The notes under the pieces: model-generated
The model's database searches: none
The model's input: the letters and a program-made list of their open reading frames with translations, nothing else
Told to the model about the DNA's origin: nothing
Part shown: positions 59,154 to 64,000 of the stretch, in pieces
Position numbering within the stretch: the first letter of the stretch is position 1
Layout of the letters: each line of letters starts with the position of its first letter
Translations under genes and position numbers: made by a program
From: Gigaspora margarita
Lineage: Eukaryota > Glomeromycota > Glomeromycetes > Diversisporales > Gigasporaceae
Assembly (NCBI GenBank): GCA_009809945.1
Contig: WTPW01000159.1
Span: 316,786-380,785, forward strand
Direction of reading: 5' to 3'
DNA length: 64,000 nucleotides

Positions 59154-59750
59154 TTTATCAAGAGATAGAGAAACGAAAGAGAAAAAATACAAAAGAAAAA
59201 GAAAATAAAAGAGAAAAAAAATGAAAAAAAAGAAAACAAGAGAGAAAGAAAACAAGAGAGAAAGAAAATAAAAGAGAATTAATGTATGTGTGTGTATATA
59301 TGTGTATGTATATGTGTAAAATGTTAATTTAATATTGAATTGAAAATGACGAAGAAAAATTCTTGGGAATGATATCATCCTTTTTATAATTTCGATGGGC
59401 TATATGGTAATTATATTCTGCATTGTCTTATTTTTCCAGATATTGAATTAAAATTTTTTAATAATACCTTCCATTTGAGTGAATATTAATATTGTTATAA
59501 TAACATTAATTAAATAAATAATTATATTAAAATAATATACCTTTCATATATCTTTCGCTTAAATGATATATGATAGGCTTAATTGTTATATGTATTATAT
59601 TCAGCCTCAGATAAAAATTGATTATAAATATTACTATTGAAGCAATAGCAATAATTAAATAAATGATTACATTAAAATAATTTACCTTTTATTTAAATGA
59701 TATGTTATCGACTTAATACTCAAATGAAAATTGGACAATATAAAAACTAT
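59154..59750. promoter_or_regulatory. Upstream region of the host-like gene
   Basis: GA-rich (GAGAGAAAGAAAA) repeats at 59160-59275 and a (TG)n-like stretch at 59283-59318 lie directly upstream of the start codon. Purine-rich 5' regions are common ahead of fungal genes. No specific factor site is claimed. Confidence 0.3.
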
Positions 59751-60607
59751 ATTTAATATCATTATAATATCAATAAATACACAATTTATATTAATATTAT
59801 TAATTAAATAATTGATTATATTAAAACAATTTACCTTTATTCGCTTGAACAATATGCATATGATCAGTGCATTTTTTCTTGACCTTAAATAAATAAATAA
59901 AAAACAATACCAAATCTTTGATGATTCCTATTCATGTAGCTGATATAATACACAATTTATAGTAATATCATATCGTTTAATATTATTAATTAAATAATTG
60001 ATCACATTAAAACAATTTACTTTTATTTGCTTAAACAATATGCATGTGATCAGGGCCTTGTTTTCTTGACTTTAGATAAATAAATAAACTAATACCAAAT
60101 TTTTGATGATTCCTATTCATGTAGCTGATATAATACACAATTTATATTAAAATCATATTGCTTAATATCATTAATTAAATAATTGATTATATTAAAACAA
60201 TTTACCTTTATTCGCTTGAACAATATGCATGTAATCAGAGTATTATTTCCTTGATCTAAGATAAATAAATAAAAAACAATGCCAAATCTTTGACGATTTC
60301 TATTCATGTAGCCAATATAATACACAATTTATATTAATATTATATTGCTTAATATCACTAATTAAATAATTGATTACATTAAAACAATTTACCTTTATTC
60401 ACTTGAATGATATGCATATGATCAGGGTATTGTTTCCTTGATCTTAGATAAATAAATAAAAAACAATACCAAATCATTGACACTTCCTATATAATACACA
60501 ATTTATATTAATATTGTATTGCTAAATATCATTAATTAAATAATTGATTATATTAAAACAATTTATCTTTATTCGCTTGAACGATATGCATGTGATTGGT
60601 GTATTTT
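59751..60607. repeat. ~183-bp satellite, about five units
   Basis: Unit starts ACACAATTTATATTAATATT (at about 59770, 59951, 60135, 60320, 60495) and includes TTCGCTTGAACAATATGCAT and AGATAAATAAATAAAAAACA. One more part-unit lies beyond the inserted repeat at 62398-62480. Confidence 0.85.
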
Positions 60608-60794
60608 TTTTTAAAAGCCTGATGATCATGTTCTTTTTTATTAATTATTGAAACAGTTATATTATCAAATGCTATTACTACTTCTGGTTTTTTCCAATCT
60701 TACAATTAAAAAAGACTTAGCTAGTTACTCTAGGCACCTGTCTATAACCTGTTAGAATAGGATTTGCTTCCCTATATACCAAGGGTATTCCAAC

Positions 60795-61144
60795 TAGTAT
60801 TACAAATCGAAAATCAAAAATTGCAACTAATTGAAATGTTGACAACTAATCGATTGAACTTTTTGGATACCAACTAATCGATTAATCGATTAATAGATTA
60901 GTTGCAACTAATCGATTAATAAATTAATTAGTAAATTAGTTGTAATTAATCGATTAATCGATTAATCGATTAGTTGCAACTAATCGATTAATAAATATTA
61001 GTTGCAATTAATCGAATAATCGATTAATCGATTAGTTGCAATTTAACAATTAATCGATTAATCGATTAATCAATTAATTGCAACTAATTGTCAACTAGTT
61101 GAGCAACTAATTGATTGAAAAAATTTTGACAATTTGTAACACTA
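60795..61144. mobile_element. hAT-like MITE made of ATCGATTA repeats, copy 2 (350 bp)
   Basis: Ends TAGTATTACAAATCGAAAAT and the inverse of TAGTGTTACAAATTGTCAAA. Perfect 8-bp target duplication ATTCCAAC (60787-60794, 61145-61152). The interior is almost all AATCGATTAGTTGCAACTAA-type repeats. Absent from the corresponding place in repeat R1 copy 1. Confidence 0.93.
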
Positions 61145-61256
61145 ATTCCAACCCCCTGTATATAGTTCACTAACGGAGACCTATCAACTCATCATGACCA
61201 TCTCTTTTCTTAAAAGCTTCTTCTACCTAGATCCTGGCAAAGCAGTTTACTAACTA

Positions 61257-61565
61257 CAAGTCACTCACGTTATAGTGAACTCTCGTTATAGTGAAGACAA
61301 AGTTATAGTAAAGATTTAGAAAATTTTTTTCAAAACCAGTCTATATAAAATTCTCTAGATATAGTGAATTTACTAATAAACTCTCGATATAGTGAATTTA
61401 CTAATAAACTCTCGATATAGTGAATTTACTAATAAACTCTCGATATAGTAAATTTACTAATAAACTCTCGATATAGTGAATTTTCCAATAAACTCTCGAT
61501 ATAGTGAATTTTTAAAAAATTTTTATTAATAGTCCTGACTACTTTACTATAACAAGAGTGATTTG
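61257..61565. mobile_element. pogo/Tc1-like MITE with internal tandem repeat, 309 bp
   Basis: Inverted ends CAAGTCACTCACGTTATAGT and CAAATCACTCTTGTTATAGT, TA on both sides. 61370-61510 holds six copies of a ~28-bp unit ATAAACTCTCGATATAGTGA. R1 copy 1 lacks the insertion. Confidence 0.85.
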
Positions 61566-62397
61566 TATTATCTGCATAACAAAAACAACAAAAGAAAATG
61601 AAAATGAAAGGGTATATAAAGGGACAAAAATAAAGGGGAATATCAAAATAGGGGAACACTAATAGTCTAAACGAGTAAGAAAATAGAATAGTAAAGATGA
61701 AAAAAGTATAAAAAAAGAATGTGGCTCGATATATATATATATTAATAAACAAAAGAAAGACAAAATATAAAAATAATAAAAATTATATAATATTGCGCAA
61801 GAAACCTTTTGCCCAAGTACTATATGTATGTGCTCAAAGAAAGAAAAAAAAGAACATTCTGGAATTTATTCTCAATAGGTCAGCCTACTCCTCTGTATTA
61901 TATCTCATTACATGTCTGTTCCTATTTATCTACTTGTCTACCTTCTTTCTGATTAGAATAGGAACAACAATGCCGATCTTTTGGAGAGGTACTCTGATTT
62001 TCTACTTTTCATCAATAATTCCAGAAAAAAAAAACTTTAAGTGAGAATATGATAGTGGATATATTATTTTTTTGTTCTTGTCATTAAATAACTTTAAAAA
62101 AAGTATTGAAAAAACTCATTTTTTAGTTCACTGCCTAGCCAGCTATGCCACCTTCAATGACAGAAGAAAAACTTCTACTAGAATTTCTTGTACCAAGGAC
62201 ACCAACTGCCAGTTATCTTGTACAGCTGACACTTCTGGCTTGTGTGCTGAATATATAAAGAAGTCCCTGAGCAAAGAAAAAAGAGATTGACCTTTATAAA
62301 AACTAGTATTAATAGTTGCTTTATTTTTTACTAAAAAATTTTTTGGTTTTCTTTTGTTTGAAAATTTGTACAAGTGATCAACAAGAAGAGTTGTTAT

Positions 62398-62480
62398 CCA
62401 TGTGATCAGTGTATTGTTTCCTTGACCTTAGATAAATAAATAAAAAACAATGCCAAATCTTTGATGATCCTATTCATGCA
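62398..62480. repeat. Remaining part-unit of the ~183-bp satellite
   Basis: Continues the array after R1: GATCAGTGTATTGTTTCC, then CTTAGATAAATAAATAAAAA. Confidence 0.8.
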
Positions 62481-62634
62481 GCCGATTGTTTCAAAATAAT
62501 GTGCTATATATAATATGGTTTAAGAACAATAATTCTAAATGCCCAAAGAGATAATCAATATTAACCTGGACAATATAATATATATTAGTATATCACTATA
62601 TTATATTTAGTTAAATAAAAAAAATAAACATATA

Positions 62635-63229
62635 AGGGAGTTGGGAATATTGTGGCCAGATTAAAGTTTCTACTAATAAAACTTTTTAATAAACCAATAG
62701 ATTTTTATACAATTTTTATTATTTGAACTATACTTAGTAAAGAATAAATTACTGTAAAAAAATTTTTATGTCATATATATAGCTTAGATAGAAATGCTTA
62801 GTGTACAAATAAAATATAAAAACTAAATTTTAGAGAGAAGAGGGTATTGTGGCCAATTATTTAACAGCGAATAATTTTTGATCTACTAGTCTGTTTTGGA
62901 TGATTTTACTACCAAAATGACCATTTCAGTGAGATGATTCTAACAAGTACAAAATTGTAAAATCCAGTTACAGGATCCCAAGATTGTTAAAGATTAATAT
63001 GCAAAAAATTGCAACTTTACTAATATAATCAAATATATGCAAAAACTTATATTTTGTATAAATGATAATATCTTGTAATCTAGTTCAAAATTGGATGAAA
63101 TTTATACTATTCAATTTGTCTTTATAAGACGAATTGAATAGTATAAATTTTATCCAATTCTGATTACTAGATTACAAGATATATCACTTGGCTACAATAC
63201 CCCTCTGGCCACAATACTCCCAACTCCCT
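62635..63229. mobile_element. TIR element, 595 bp, TA-flanked
   Basis: AGGGAGTTGGGAATATTGTG and the inverse of AGGGAGTTGGGAGTATTGTG, TA at 62633-62634 and 63230-63231. A third GGGTATTGTGGCCA lies internally (62841). A palindrome occupies 63066-63184. Non-coding. Confidence 0.8.
63066..63184. repeat. 119-bp palindrome
   Basis: ATATCTTGTAATCTAGTTCA mirrored by TGATTACTAGATTACAAGAT with an AATAGTATAAATTT inner stem. Confidence 0.75.
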
Positions 63230-63231
63230 TA

Positions 63232-64000
63232 TATTAACAAATGTATGGAAGAAATTTTTTCATTCAAAAAAATATGTTTATTAAATATTTAGCATACCAG
63301 TATATTTTTTTGTAGAATATTAGCCTCATTTTTTTTCTTGTTATTGTCTTTATCACGTTTCTCTTTGACTTCTTTGACTGCATATGTATTTTGTTGAATA
63401 TCAATGAATAGTTGAAAATAGTTTTTTCGTTATATCTTTGACACATTTATCTTTAAAGTTCCAAAAAACTTTGTTTCATTTTAGATCTTTATATGATACA
63501 AGTCACAAGTGTTTGAAGAATTCTGCTCCAATTCATATACAAAATGTATTTTTTTGTTAAAATTTTTGTGTTTAACTTTCTTTAAAGTTTTCACTTAAGA
63601 AGATATTCAATGATCAGTAAAGTCAAAAATTTTTGAAGAATTCTGTATGTATCTTTGATAGTTTTTCTGTGTTTATAATATTACTATATTTAGTATATCA
63701 TTTTTGTAATATTTGTATATATTTGAATTAATGTGCCTTCATTTAGAAAAAGAAAAAAAAGAAGCATTCTGAAAAGAAAAGAATTAATGTGTTTTGGAAA
63801 AAAGAAACTGGCTAAATTATTGTTTATATCATATTTATATTACTTGGAAAATTATTAATTTTTTAGTGATCAAATTGATCAAATTTGCTATATAATCTTA
63901 ATTTGAGTTCCGATCATTAACTTAATTTGAATTTCAATTATCGATCAAATTTTTTGTATTGTTTTTATGTATTTACATATTTATTTCAAAAAGTATTTAA
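63232..64000. other. AT-rich spacer to window end
   Basis: Nothing recognisable. TTTGAAGAATTCTG occurs twice (63512, 63633). Confidence 0.5.

Larger units (their letters stand above)
60608..62397. repeat. Dispersed repeat R1, copy 2, carrying two MITEs
   Basis: Same family as 34441-35545. It interrupts the satellite: CATGTGATTGGTGTATT at its left and CATGTGATCAGTGTATT at its right (15 of 17) look like a long target duplication, and a T-run follows the left copy, so a retroposed, minus-oriented element is plausible. Contains MITEs at 60795 and 61257. No domain is recognised in its translations. Confidence 0.6.

Noticed and set aside
61429-62373. Frames of 70-107 codons on both strands in R1 copy 2
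   Set aside because: Partly in MITE repeats, not kept as a frame in the R1 copy at 34.4-35.5 kb, and no domain seen.

Overview
The window reads as a gene-poor, very AT-rich (roughly three quarters A+T) fungal nuclear region made almost wholly of layered transposable elements. The mix of short introns with GTAAGT-type donors, tRNA-headed SINEs, LINEs with an RNase H tail, Ty3-type pol fragments, hAT transposase and an SPRY-type exon pair resembles genomes of Glomeromycotina (arbuscular mycorrhizal fungi such as Rhizophagus, Gigaspora or Diversispora). That assignment is an inference from style, not a marker gene. I see no rRNA, no functional tRNA, no CRISPR and no bacterial operon.

Layout. 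1-1290: 3' end of a LINE (+). 1.5-5.3 kb: SINEs, a perfect-hairpin element and a small TIR element. 5.34-6.36 kb: second LINE 3' end (-). 6.36-30.6 kb: one old Ty3-type retroelement on the minus strand, cut into about eight pieces by at least eleven later insertions (hAT elements, foldbacks, SINE, TIR elements). One insertion is itself a stack of about 6 kb containing a 3.07-kb TIR element with two in-frame SPRY-like exons. 30.9-35.75 kb: SINE, possible LTR fragment, and a 3.56-kb TA-flanked TIR shell filled with nested hairpins. 36.04-44.34 kb: a full-ended hAT transposon with a decayed multi-exon transposase, sitting inside a short reading frame that continues on both sides. 44.5-55 kb: hairpin elements, hAT-like MITEs and minisatellites. 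56.3-59.15 kb: the best host-like gene (-), multi-exon and interrupted by a nested TIR element. 59.75-62.5 kb: a ~183-bp satellite split by a dispersed repeat that was itself hit by two MITEs. 62.6-64 kb: another TIR element and empty AT-rich DNA.

The most striking theme is the number of small elements with 8-bp target duplications (hAT-like): about fourteen in 64 kb. Several have interiors that are arrays of short motifs matching their own ends (ATCGATTA, AATGACC, TTTGATTTGA, GGGTTGGGTCAGACCC). Matching target duplications give a clear insertion order in many nests. No element here looks able to move by itself; the hAT transposase has seven in-frame stops, each one C-to-T or G-to-A step from a W, Q or R codon. 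Coordinates of element ends were set by eye and may be off by a few bases.
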